Positions 1 to 7,500 of a DNA stretch of 9,292 bases are shown here, in pieces. The notes beneath the pieces were generated by a model. The model was given only the letters and a program-made list of their open reading frames with translations, had not been told where the DNA came from and made no database searches. Position numbers and translations under genes: made by a program. Numbering within the stretch: the stretch's first letter is position 1; every line of letters starts with the position of its first letter. The DNA is from an uncultured Bacillota bacterium (lineage in GTDB: Bacteria; Bacillota; Clostridia; Peptostreptococcales; Anaerovoracaceae): positions 1 through 9,292 of the forward strand of contig CAUHLX010000094.1 of assembly GCA_959606705.1 (NCBI GenBank). Direction: 5' to 3'.

Positions 1-10
1 GAGAAAATGG

Positions 11-44
11 AAGAGCAGCCGAAGCCGGCTGCTCTTGTTTTTTT
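11..44 (+). terminator. Rho-independent terminator of an upstream gene outside the window
   Basis: A perfect 10-bp stem (11-20 with 27-36) closes on the loop GAAGCC, whose outer bases can pair to add an 11th pair. After one G comes a run of seven T (38-44). Flanking GAGAAAA (1-7) and TTTTCTC (41-47) are also complementary, so the A-rich and T-rich flanks could let it work weakly on the minus strand too. It ends only about 30 bp before the next start codon, leaving little room for a separate promoter. Confidence 0.85.
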
Positions 45-73
45 CTCATACCGAATAGAAGGGGGAATGGGAA

Positions 74-316
74 TTGCGGATCGATAAGTTTTTGAAAAAT
101 TCCAGACTGATCAAGCGGCGCACCGTAGCCAAGGAAGCCTGCGATCAGGAACGAATTTTTTTAAATGGCAAGCCGGCTAAGGCCGGCAGCGAGGTGAAGG
201 TGGGGGATGAACTGCTGATCCGATTCGGCAACGCCGAAATCAAGGCCATGGTAAAGGCGGTACCGGAACACGTCACCAAGGAGATGGCTGACGAACTGTA
301 TGAAATCATTCGGTGA
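74..316 (+). CDS. rqcP: RqcP/YabO-type S4-domain RNA-binding protein
   Basis: This is an 80-residue, single-domain S4 protein. In Bacillus the family member RqcP (YabO) works in ribosome-associated quality control: it binds stalled 50S subunits with RqcH and peptidyl-tRNA and supports C-terminal alanine tailing. The S4 core is visible: MRIDKFL at the N-terminus, SRLIKRRTVAKEACD (10-24) with a basic cluster at 14-16, the NGKPAK turn (31-36), and the VKVGDEL strand (41-47). Length and start match the family, which usually begins MRLDKFLK. The start is TTG: the purine-rich run GAAGGGGG lies 8 nt upstream, and the ATG at 67 is in another frame that stops after six codons. The gene is followed 36 nt later by the racemase gene on the same strand, so they may be cotranscribed. 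The usual Firmicute neighbours (yabP, yabQ, divIC) are absent. The family call is firm; the exact RQC role is inferred from orthologues. Confidence 0.88.
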   Translation: MRIDKFLKNSRLIKRRTVAKEACDQERIFLNGKPAKAGSEVKVGDELLIRFGNAEIKAMVKAVPEHVTKEMADELYEIIR

Positions 317-340
317 GATCAGCGCCAGCCGCGCCGGATT

Positions 341-346
341 AAGGAG
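341..346 (+). promoter_or_regulatory. Shine-Dalgarno site that fixes the racemase start
   Basis: AAGGAG directly abuts an ATG at 347 (zero spacing) but lies 6 nt before a second in-frame ATG at 353. Only the second is placed for initiation. The protein therefore starts MKTPYIKIDLEKI, as is usual for the family, not with the longer MHMKTP form. Confidence 0.75.
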
Positions 347-352
347 ATGCAT

Positions 353-1438
353 ATGAAAACACCATATATCAAAATCGACCTGGAAAAGATCAGGCACAAT
401 GCGGGCGTCATCGTGGAACAGTGCGGAAAAGCGGGGATTGCCGTGGCCGGTGTGACCAAGGGGACGCTGGGAGATCCGCTGGTGGCGGAGGCCATGCTGC
501 AAGGCGGCGTTTCCTGGATCGGAGAATCCAGGCTGGCGAATATGGAACGTCTTCGGTCGGCGGGAATCGACGGAACCCTTCTGTTAATGCGCTCACCGCA
601 CCTGTCGGAGATTGCTCGAGTGGCTGCCACCGCCGATATCAGTCTGAACACGGAGCTTTCGGTGCTTCGAGCGCTTTCACGGGAAAGTGAGCTTCAAGGA
701 CACCGGCACCAGGTGATCGTCATGGTGGATACCGGAGATCTGAGAGAGGGGCTGTGGCCCGACGAGCTGCTGCCGTTCTTAAAAGAGGCGCTGACGCTTT
801 CCGGAATCCGGATCATCGGCTTGGGGACCAATCTCACCGATTTAAACGGTACGATACCCACCAGGGAAAACAATCAGCAGCTGGTGGAGCTTGCCGAAGA
901 GGCCGAACGAGTGCTGGGCATTCGCTTTGAATATCTATCGGCGGGCAATTCCAGCTCTCAGCAGCTTTTGGCTTCCGGGCGGATTCCCTCCCGCATCAAT
1001 CACTTTCGGGTGGGAGAAGGAATTCTGCTGGGCAGAGAAACCGTCAGCAGAAGGGTCTGGCCAGGTACCTGCCAGGATGCCTTTGTGCTCTGTGCCGAGG
1101 TGATCGAGAAGAAGCGAAAGCCCTCGGTGCCCATCGGTGAGCTGGGACAGGATGCCTTTGGCAATGTTCCGGAGTTTGTGGACAAGGGAATCCGCACTCG
1201 CTGTATTCTGAATGTGGGGAGACAGGATCTGAATTTTGACGGATTGCGTCCCCGTCTCGCGGGTGCGGAGCTTCTGGGTGCGACCAGTGATCACCTGCTG
1301 CTGGATGTGACGGAAGCGGAGCGCGTTCCCGAGGTGGGGGAGGTGTTGGCCTTTGATCTGACTTATGGGGCGATGCTGGCGGCCATGACCTCACCCTTTG
1401 TGGAGAAAATCTATCGCTATGCGGGAGAAGATGCCTGA
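353..1438 (+). CDS. Alanine/ornithine racemase family PLP-dependent enzyme
   Basis: This 361-residue protein belongs to the fold type III PLP enzymes with an alanine-racemase-like TIM barrel at the N-terminus. It resembles the clostridial ornithine racemase (Orr) group more than classical Alr. Visible motifs are the opening PYIKIDLEKIRHN; the PLP lysine in GVTKG (K36), followed by GDPLVAEAMLQGG; MVDTGDLREG; GLGTNLTDLNG; SAGNSSS (196-202), a likely phosphate-binding loop; HFRVGEGILLG (from 217); NVGRQD (287-292); and a C-terminal FDLTYGAMLAAMTSP. Orr converts L- to D-ornithine for ornithine fermentation. Here no ornithine aminomutase gene is nearby, so the substrate could be ornithine, another basic amino acid or alanine, and I leave the symbol blank. 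It lies 36 nt after rqcP on the same strand and ends before a convergent terminator. No truncation or frameshift is seen. Confidence 0.82.
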   Translation: MKTPYIKIDLEKIRHNAGVIVEQCGKAGIAVAGVTKGTLGDPLVAEAMLQGGVSWIGESRLANMERLRSAGIDGTLLLMRSPHLSEIARVAATADISLNTELSVLRALSRESELQGHRHQVIVMVDTGDLREGLWPDELLPFLKEALTLSGIRIIGLGTNLTDLNGTIPTRENNQQLVELAEEAERVLGIRFEYLSAGNSSSQQLLASGRIPSRINHFRVGEGILLGRETVSRRVWPGTCQDAFVLCAEVIEKKRKPSVPIGELGQDAFGNVPEFVDKGIRTRCILNVGRQDLNFDGLRPRLAGAELLGATSDHLLLDVTEAERVPEVGEVLAFDLTYGAMLAAMTSPFVEKIYRYAGEDA

Positions 1439-1458
1439 AGGCAGAGAAATGAAACAGC

Positions 1459-1482
1459 GGCAATAAAAAAGGCAATAAAAAA
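1459..1482. repeat. Perfect 12-bp tandem duplication, two U-tracts on the minus strand
   Basis: GGCAATAAAAAA occurs twice back to back (1459-1470 and 1471-1482). Read on the minus strand it gives two successive T6 runs immediately after the rpsT terminator stem, so termination of rpsT transcripts has a second T-tract about 12 nt further on. Confidence 0.8.
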
Positions 1483-1508
1483 AGCGAGGAGACACTACTC
1501 GCTTTTTT
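1478..1508. terminator. Bidirectional Rho-independent terminator between convergent genes
   Basis: An 11-bp stem is formed by six A-T pairs plus GCGAG/CTCGC (1484-1488 with 1498-1502) around a 9-nt loop. T6 at 1503-1508 serves the plus-strand racemase transcript. The A-run at 1477-1483 becomes a T-run on the minus strand and serves rpsT. It lies 40 bp after the racemase stop and about 60 bp after the rpsT stop. Confidence 0.85.
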
Positions 1509-1568
1509 CGTACGCTTATTACCGCGCGGTGCGCATTTAACTTATGCGCGTGTGGGGACGGGTGAGAT

Positions 1569-1838
1569 TTAAGCTGCTTTCGCTTTGTTGAACTTCTTGT
1601 TCATTCTGGAAACTTTTCTGGAAGCCGCGTTTTTATGGATCGTTCCTTTCGCGACTGCCTGCATCAGCTTCTTTTCAGCCAGCTTCAGCTTTTCCGCCGC
1701 TGTGGTCAAATCGCCTTCTTCGATCGCTTTGTCGAAGTTTTTAACGATTGCCTTCAGATGAGCCTTGACTCTTCTGTTCACTGCGGTTTTTTTCTGGATG
1801 ACAGAAATTCTTTTCTTTGCAGATTTAATGTTCGCCAT
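1569..1838 (-). CDS. rpsT: 30S ribosomal protein S20
   Basis: This is an 89-residue, very basic, alanine- and lysine-rich helical protein with the S20 hallmarks. The N-terminus MANIKSAKKRI is near-universal, followed by AVNRRVKAHLKAIVKNFDKAI, a long middle helix, and GTIHKNAASRKVSRMNKKFNK at the end. S20 binds 16S rRNA early in 30S assembly. An in-frame GTG at 1850 would add four residues (MKKN), but that GTG is part of the ribosome binding site. The ATG at 1838 gives the conserved start and has correct spacing. It has its own promoter and terminator, so it looks monocistronic, although the cytidylate-kinase-like gene upstream points the same way with 116 bp between. The lepA, gpr or holA neighbours often seen beside rpsT in Firmicutes are not here. 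Confidence 0.97.
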   Translation of the reverse strand: MANIKSAKKRISVIQKKTAVNRRVKAHLKAIVKNFDKAIEEGDLTTAAEKLKLAEKKLMQAVAKGTIHKNAASRKVSRMNKKFNKAKAA

Positions 1839-1846
1839 ATTCTTTT

Positions 1847-1853
1847 TCACCCC
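1847..1853 (-). promoter_or_regulatory. Shine-Dalgarno site that fixes the rpsT start
   Basis: Read on the minus strand, GGGGTGA matches the anti-SD complement GAGGTGA at six of seven positions and lies 8 nt before the ATG at 1838. The upstream GTG (1850-1848) lies inside it, which argues against that codon as the start. Confidence 0.7.
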
Positions 1854-1878
1854 ACTTTCGCAAAATATCGCAACTTGA

Positions 1879-1907
1879 AGTATATCCTATCTTCTGCGGA
1901 CATGCAA
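1879..1907 (-). promoter_or_regulatory. Sigma-A promoter of rpsT
   Basis: On the minus strand, TTGCAT (1907-1902) and TATACT (1884-1879) are separated by exactly 17 bp. Initiation is expected near 1872, giving a leader of roughly 35 nt before the rpsT start. The plsX promoter uses the same -35 hexamer. Confidence 0.75.
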
Positions 1908-1954
1908 GGGAAAAAATGGCGCAAATCCGCAAAATCCGTACTTTTTAGGAAATA

Positions 1955-2587
1955 CTAAACGAGTTCGGGAAATCTGGTGCCGACGTAGTCCACAATCAGC
2001 TGTTCCAGTTCCTGGTCCGAGACGCTTCCGGCGTCGATGGCGTAGTCGTAAAGTGATAAATCCAGCCACTTCCGCCCGGTAAAGGTGCTGAAATAGCGGG
2101 AGCGTTCCTTGTCCGCGCGCTCGATGGCCTTCACCGCCTGCTCCTCGTTCATGTCGCTGCCGGCCATCACGTTTTTGAGCCGGTAACTCATGGGGGCGTG
2201 GAGAAAGACGCTGATGTGCCGGGGATGATCCTGGAACAGCCAGGCTCCGCAGCGTCCCACGATGACGCAGGAGGAAGCCGCCGCCGTCTTTTTCAAAATT
2301 TCCGACTGGGTTTCGAACAGCTTGCGGCCGGTGGGCACATAACATTCCTGGGAGAGGTAGGGCATGTCGCACAGCCCCGAGCTCAGCAGAGAATTCCAGA
2401 TAGAGGTAGGACGTTCTTCCACGAATTCTAAATTTTCGGGGGGCACCTCCAGCTCCTCCGCGACCTTGACAAGCAGTTCCTTGTTGATATAGGTGAAACC
2501 AAAACGATTGGCCAGCCGCTGCCCCATGGCGGCGCCTCCGCTGCCCAGCATCCGTCCCACTGTGATGACATAATTTGATTCGTTCAT
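1955..2587 (-). CDS. Cytidylate kinase-like family protein
   Basis: This 210-residue protein is a P-loop phosphotransferase-like protein of the cytidylate-kinase-like family common in Clostridia, whose substrate is unsettled. Visible parts are VITVGRMLGSGGAAMGQRLA (7-26), the modified P-loop and first helix; FTYINKELL (31-39); VIVGRCGAWLF (108-118); the strand ISVFLHAP (125-132) followed by basic YRLKNVM; and ADKERSRYFSTFTGRKWLDLSLYDYAID (158-185), a lid and base-recognition-like segment typical of the family. The loop reads GSGGAAMG; relatives I know usually have GSGGREIG, so a basic residue normally found there is missing. Start: ATG with GAAGGA 7 nt upstream. It is divergent from plsX and upstream of rpsT on the same strand. 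It is distinct from true Cmk (about 220 residues with GxSGSGKG), so a CMP kinase role is not claimed. Confidence 0.82.
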   Translation of the reverse strand: MNESNYVITVGRMLGSGGAAMGQRLANRFGFTYINKELLVKVAEELEVPPENLEFVEERPTSIWNSLLSSGLCDMPYLSQECYVPTGRKLFETQSEILKKTAAASSCVIVGRCGAWLFQDHPRHISVFLHAPMSYRLKNVMAGSDMNEEQAVKAIERADKERSRYFSTFTGRKWLDLSLYDYAIDAGSVSDQELEQLIVDYVGTRFPELV

Positions 2588-2644
2588 CCGGATTCCTTCT
2601 TTCCCATCCCGATCTGTCCGGGACGCATTTCATTGAATGGTTCT

Positions 2645-2673
2645 ATTATAGTCCAAAAAGCCGTCGGTAGGAA
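2645..2673 (-). promoter_or_regulatory. Possible promoter of the cytidylate-kinase-like gene
   Basis: On the minus strand there is a perfect -10 TATAAT (2650-2645). At a 17-bp spacing the -35 position holds TTCCTA (2673-2668), which matches TTGACA at only three positions, and there is no TG extension. Initiation near 2638 would give a leader of about 50 nt. The -10 is convincing, the -35 weak. Confidence 0.45.
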
Positions 2674-2681
2674 CGATTTCT

Positions 2682-2710
2682 TTGCATTTACCGGACCAAT
2701 ATGGTATATT
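2682..2710 (+). promoter_or_regulatory. Extended -10 promoter of the plsX-rnc-smc-ftsY operon
   Basis: TTGCAT (2682-2687) and TATATT (2705-2710) are separated by 17 bp, with TGG directly before the -10 (extended -10). Initiation is expected near 2717, about 50 nt before plsX. It is back to back with the putative minus-strand promoter at 2645-2673. I looked for a FapR-type operator and saw none that I would defend. Confidence 0.75.
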
Positions 2711-2767
2711 TTTATATGTATGAGCGCAGGGCGGATTGGTTAAACTGCCTGTGCGGAGAGGAGCAGC

Positions 2768-3790
2768 GTGACATCGATGAGAATTGCAATCGACGGGATG
2801 GGCGGCGACAACGCGCCTTATGAAATCGTAAAAGGAAGTGTGGAAGCCTCCGGGAAAATGGAACACGAAATCTGCATCGTGGGCCAGGAGGAACTGATCC
2901 GAGCGGAATTAAAGAAATATCAATACGATAAACAGAAAATCACCGTGCTCCACGCGCCGGACGTGATCGAGAATGACGATTCGCCGGTCAAGGCGGTGCG
3001 GACGAAGAAAGAATCCTCCATGGTGGTGGGAATGAACCTGGTCAAAAATGGCGAGGCGGACCTCTTTATCAGCGGAGGAAACACAGGAGCGCTGATGGCG
3101 GGCGGCCTGTTTATTTTAGGACGGATTCCGGGGATCGATCGGCCGGCCATCGCCACGACCTACCCGATTCTTCAAAAGGGTGTGGCTCTTTTGGTGGACG
3201 CCGGAGCCAATGCGGAATGCAAGCCGAAAAATCTGCTGGAGTTCGGGACCATGGGCAGTATTTACATGGAGAAGGTATTGAACTTCGATCAGCCGAGAGT
3301 GGGCTTGGTGAACATCGGCGCCGAGGAAACCAAGGGGACCACTATTCTCAAAGCGTCTCATGAGCTGTTAAAGAAGAGCAACATCAATTTCGTGGGCAAT
3401 GTGGAGGCCAGGGACATCCCGGACGGAGCCTGTGACGTGATCGTGTGCGACGGTTTTGTGGGCAACGTGATCTTAAAGCTTTCGGAGGGACTGGGACTCA
3501 GCGTCATGAGTCTGTTGAAGAAGAAGTTTACCGACGGCTTGATTCCCAAAATGGGTTCTCTTCTGCTGCTTGGAAAACTGAAGGAGATCAAAGGCGAATT
3601 CGATTACTCCGAGTATGGCGGAGCCCCGATTCTGGGGATCAAAGGTGCCGTGGTGAAGATTCATGGCTCGGCCAACGCCAAATCGGTGAAAAACGCCATT
3701 TTAAAAGCCATTCCGTATGTGGAAAACAACGTGGTGCAGATCATACAGAATGAGGTTCTGGAATTGGAGGATATAGCGGGAAGTGAGTGA
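2768..3790 (+). CDS. plsX: Phosphate acyltransferase PlsX
   Basis: PlsX converts acyl-ACP and phosphate to acyl-phosphate, which PlsY then uses to acylate glycerol-3-phosphate in phospholipid synthesis. It is a peripheral membrane enzyme. The 340 residues match the family (about 330-340): MRIAIDGMGGDNAP (4-17), VLHAPDVIENDDSPVKAVRTKKESSM (60-85), SGGNTGALMAGGLFILGRIPGIDRPA (102-127), LLVDAGANAECKP (141-153), NIGAEETKG (182-190), FVGNVEARDIPDG (208-220), VCDGFVGNVILK (226-237) and EYGGAPILGIKG (282-293). Start choice is ambiguous. GTG at 2768 lies 4 nt after AGAGGAG, while ATG at 2777 gives the conserved MRIAID start but is 13 nt away; the difference is three residues. It heads the operon and overlaps rnc by 8 nt. 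Unlike in Bacillus and many Clostridia, no fabD, fabG or acpP lies between plsX and rnc, and no rpmF precedes it. Confidence 0.95.
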   Translation: MTSMRIAIDGMGGDNAPYEIVKGSVEASGKMEHEICIVGQEELIRAELKKYQYDKQKITVLHAPDVIENDDSPVKAVRTKKESSMVVGMNLVKNGEADLFISGGNTGALMAGGLFILGRIPGIDRPAIATTYPILQKGVALLVDAGANAECKPKNLLEFGTMGSIYMEKVLNFDQPRVGLVNIGAEETKGTTILKASHELLKKSNINFVGNVEARDIPDGACDVIVCDGFVGNVILKLSEGLGLSVMSLLKKKFTDGLIPKMGSLLLLGKLKEIKGEFDYSEYGGAPILGIKGAVVKIHGSANAKSVKNAILKAIPYVENNVVQIIQNEVLELEDIAGSE

Positions 3791-4469
3791 ACGAGAGTTT
3801 TCGGAGAATCTGGGTTATGAGTTTCATGATTTGAGCTTGTTGAGAAATGCCCTGACCCACAGTTCTCTGGTAAATGAAAGCAGGCTGGATTACAAAGCCA
3901 ACAATGAGCGGCTGGAATTTTTAGGCGACGCTTTTTTTGACGCGGCCATCAGCGAATATTTATACAACCGTCTGCCCGAAGTGGAAGAGGGGGAGCTGAC
4001 GAAGACCCGGGCGATCATCGTCTGTGAGCGGTCACTGGCCGAGTGCGGCCAGCGGTTTCACATCGGCGAGCATCTGCGGCTGGGAAAGGGCGAGGAGCAC
4101 ACCGGAGGCAGAAACCGGCATTCCATCGTGGCGGACGCCATGGAGGCGGTCATCGGAGCCATATTTTTGGACGGAGGCTGGGAGGCGGCTCGCGCCTTTA
4201 TTCTTCGTGCCTTTGCCGATACCATTCAAGATGCCATCGACGGAAAGCTCTATTCGGATTACAAGACGGAGCTGCAGGAGCTGCTCCAGGCCCGCGGTGA
4301 AAATCACATCCATTATCAGGTGGAGAAGGAAACGGGACCGGATCACGATAAAACATTTTATGTCGCCCTGTTTTCCGGAGAGAAGCGAATCGGACAGGGA
4401 AGCGGGCGCAGTAAAAAGGAAGCGGAGCAGAACGCGGCGAAATCGGCGCTGGACCGACAGAAAAAATAG
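3783..4469 (+). CDS. rnc: Ribonuclease III
   Basis: RNase III cuts double-stranded RNA, including rRNA precursors and sRNA-mRNA duplexes, as a Mg-dependent dimer. The 228 residues contain the endonuclease domain (about 5-145) and a C-terminal double-stranded RNA binding domain (about 158-226). The signature NNERLEFLGDAFFD gives E42, E45 and D49, and IVADAMEAVIGA gives D118 and E121. Spacing between the two aspartates (69 residues) equals that of the E. coli enzyme, so the metal site is intact. The dsRBD ends in GSGRSKKEAEQNAAKSAL, as expected. Start: GTG inside the end of plsX, with GGAGG 12 nt upstream, giving an 8-nt overlap that suggests translational coupling. No earlier in-frame start fits the family, and the first residues lead straight into the conserved NLGYEFHDLSLLRNALTHSS. 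Confidence 0.97.
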   Translation: MSEREFSENLGYEFHDLSLLRNALTHSSLVNESRLDYKANNERLEFLGDAFFDAAISEYLYNRLPEVEEGELTKTRAIIVCERSLAECGQRFHIGEHLRLGKGEEHTGGRNRHSIVADAMEAVIGAIFLDGGWEAARAFILRAFADTIQDAIDGKLYSDYKTELQELLQARGENHIHYQVEKETGPDHDKTFYVALFSGEKRIGQGSGRSKKEAEQNAAKSALDRQKK

Positions 4470-4518
4470 GACAAAGCACGAGCGCGTTTGCGCTGAGAGG
4501 AACGAGGAGTGAAAGCTA

Positions 4519-7500
4519 TTGTATTTTAAACGGATCGAGATACAGGGATTCAAATCCTTCGCGGACCCGGTCACCATCGAATTTCACGAAGGGATCACCT
4601 GTGTGGTGGGTCCCAACGGCAGCGGCAAAAGCAATATTTCCGACGCCATTCGATGGGTCCTGGGGGAACAGAGCCCGAAGATGCTTCGCGGCGGCAAGAT
4701 GGAGGAGGTTATTTTCGCGGGGACGGCGAACCGAAAATCCAAAGGCTTGGCCGAGGTTACCCTGGTGATCGACAATGAAAGCGGAGTGCTTCCCATCGAT
4801 TACGCGGAGGTGGCCATCACCCGGAGAATGTACCGTTCCGGCGAAAGCGAATACTGCATCAATCAGAATCCGTGCAGACTAAAGGATATCCGGGAGTTGA
4901 TCATGGACACCGGCATCGGTGTGGACGGCTATTCCATCATCGGACAAGGGAAGATCGCGGAAATCGTGGGCAATAAGCCGGAGGGACGCAGAGAGATTTT
5001 CGAAGAGGCGGCCGGAATCGTCAAATACCGCAGCAAGAAAGCGGAATCGGAACGGAAGCTGGAAGCTTCCAACGCCAATTTGGAACGGGTCAACGATATT
5101 ATCGGTGAAATCGAAGGCCGAATCGACAGTCTGAAGGAGGACAGCGAAAAGGCCTCGGAGTATCTGGTGCTTCGGGAAAAATATCAGGCGATCGAAATCA
5201 ATATCACATTAAAAAATATCGAAAATATCGAATTAAAAAATGAGTACATAAAGGACGATTTGATTCAGATCGACGACACCATTGAAGAGATCAAGGATCA
5301 GAAGACCGCCATCGATACCGAGCTTTCCATCAAACGAAATCGAAACGAGGAGCTGGAACGGCTGATCGCCGAGACTCAAAATCAACTGCTGGCGTCGGTG
5401 GAGGAAATCAACCGATTGAAAAACAGAGATCAGCTCAATCAGGAAAAATTGGCCGCCATGGAACGGGATCGGGAGCGTCTCACGGAGGAGATCGCCGCGA
5501 TCGAAAGCAAATTGGAAAAAGAGGACGCCAACGCTCGTTCCCTGCTGGAAAACAAATCGGTCATGGACCGGAATTTGGAGCGCTTGAAAGAGGAGCTGCG
5601 TGAGAAGAACGGCCGTTACGCGCAGCTGGCCGCGGAGGCCGACCAGGCGGCTCAGGAGGCGGAGGCCCACAAAAATCGGGTCTTTGAGCTGCACAACACC
5701 GTGAACGCCAAGCGCCTGGAAGAGAACAGTTTGTTGAATATGACGCAGACCTTGGAACGGCGTCAGGAACAGATTCTGGCGGACAAGTCTCTGGCGGATG
5801 ATGCGGGATCGGATGTCCGAACCGCCTATGACGGAGCGGTGACCGCGCGGGAGGAAGCGAGGGAACGGCTCGCGGAGCTCAGCCGTCAAGCGGAGGAAGC
5901 CAAGGCTCATTACAATCAAAGCGTTCTGGAAGAGAAGCAGCTATCCGGCAAGCTGGAAGAGCTTCGCGTTTCCATCGGACAGGTTTCCACCCGCAAGAAG
6001 ATGATCGAGGAAATGGAGAACTCCTATGAGGGCTACAATCACGCGGTCAAGTTTGTGATGCAGCGCGGGTTTTCAGGGATCAACGGAGTGGTGGCGGAGC
6101 TGATTCAGGTGCCGGCGGGGTTTGAAACCGCCATTGAAACGGCCTTGGGCGCGTCCATGCAGAACATCATCTGCGAGGAGGAACGCAGCGCTCAAAACGT
6201 GATCGCCGAATTGAAGAAAAACCGGGCGGGACGGCTGACCTTCCTGCCGCTGTCCGGGATCCGGACCTCCGGAGTCAATCGGGACAGCCGGATTTCCGGC
6301 GCGGCGGGCTTCAAAGGCTTTGGGGTGGACTGTGTGGAGTTCGAACCCAAATACCGGAAAGCTATGGAATACCTGTTGGGACGGGTGGTGATCGTGGATC
6401 GGCTGGAAAACGCCGTGAAGCTGTCAAAGACCGCCGGCGGCGGGCTGCGCTTCGTCACGCTTGAAGGAGAGGTAATCAATGCCGGCGGCGCCATTACCGG
6501 CGGAACCCTTCGTTCCAATACCTCCAATCTGCTGGCCAGAAGGACGGAAATCCAAAGGCTGTCCGATTCCCTGGCGGAGCTGGAAGCGGAAAAGAACCGG
6601 AGCGTATCGCGGCTGGCGGAATTGAGAGACGCCATCTCCGCCGGGCAGACCGACGTGCGGGAGCTGGAACAGCGCCATCGCCAACAGGAGATGGAGCTCT
6701 TATCGAGAGAAAATGAAATCAGGCTCTGTGAAAACCAATTGTCGGATCAAAGATCCAGTCAGGAGAAATGGGAACGGGAGCTGGCGAATATTGAGCAGGA
6801 AAGGAAGTCCGCGGAGGAGATGATCCGAGAAATTCGTCAGGCCGCGGAAGAGGCTCGGTCTCAAATTGTTTCCGAAGAACGGCTGGCGGAGGAAGCGGCC
6901 GTTCAGGTCACGGCTCGCAAGCGCCAGGTGGAGGAAGCGGGGGAGGAGATTACCAAATCGCGTCTGGAAGTGGGAAAAGTGGAAAGCGAGAAGAACAATC
7001 TGGATCAGATTGCGGCTCGAATCGAGAGTGATCGGAAGGAACTCACCGACGAAAAAGCGGTGAAGGAAGAAACGATCGCCAAACTCTTGGCGGAGCGGAA
7101 TTCCATGGAACACGGAGGCGGAAATCTGACCCAGCTGGTTCAGGAAAAAGAAGAGAAGCGCGGCGAACTGGAATCGAACCTGATTTTGATGCAGGATGAA
7201 AAGGGCCGTCTGGTGCGTTATCTCAATGAGGTGCAGGAAAAGAAGGAGTCCATGGATCAGGTCCTTCTGGGACACCAGAATCAGAAACACGAGCTGGAAT
7301 TGAAGCTGGCGAAAAATGAAACCCAGGTGGACTCTTACAAGGATAAGCTGTGGGACGAATTTGAGGTTTCCTACGTTCAAGCCATCGAGTTTCGAAAAAC
7401 GGATTTCGCCCTGTCCTCCGCGGTCAAGGAGAGCCGGGAGATCAAGAGCCGAATCAAAGAGCTGGGAGAAGTAAACGTAGGGGCGATCAAGGAATATGAG

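Noticed and set aside
347..352. ATG at 347 as the racemase start
   Set aside because: It directly abuts AAGGAG with no spacing; the ATG at 353 is properly spaced and gives the family-like N-terminus.
1531..1549. Hairpin GCGCAT/ATGCGC with a 7-nt loop, next to the palindrome ACCGCGCGGT (1521-1530), just after the rpsT stop
   Set aside because: Six-bp stem with no T-tract on either strand; the real terminator is at 1478-1508. It could shield the mRNA 3' end, but nothing supports that.
1905..1950. Terminator for the cytidylate-kinase-like gene
   Set aside because: There is a T-rich stretch on the minus strand (1911-1916) and a GGATTT/TGCG direct repeat, but no convincing stem in front of it; transcripts may read into rpsT.
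1887..2633. 248-codon minus-strand frame overlapping the cytidylate-kinase-like gene
   Set aside because: It overlaps a recognised family protein in another frame, has low-complexity Arg/Gly-rich sequence, and runs through the rpsT promoter.
2588..2767. FapR-type operator before plsX
   Set aside because: I searched for the TTAGTACCTA-like inverted repeat and found nothing close enough to claim.
4481..4494. Small hairpin AGCGC-GTTT-GCGCT between rnc and smc
   Set aside because: Only 5 bp and no T-tract; a possible RNase III target or spacer element but too short to call.
4032..4577. 181-codon minus-strand frame antisense to rnc and the smc start
   Set aside because: Shadow of rnc; the sense frame carries all RNase III catalytic residues and no separate expression signal is seen.
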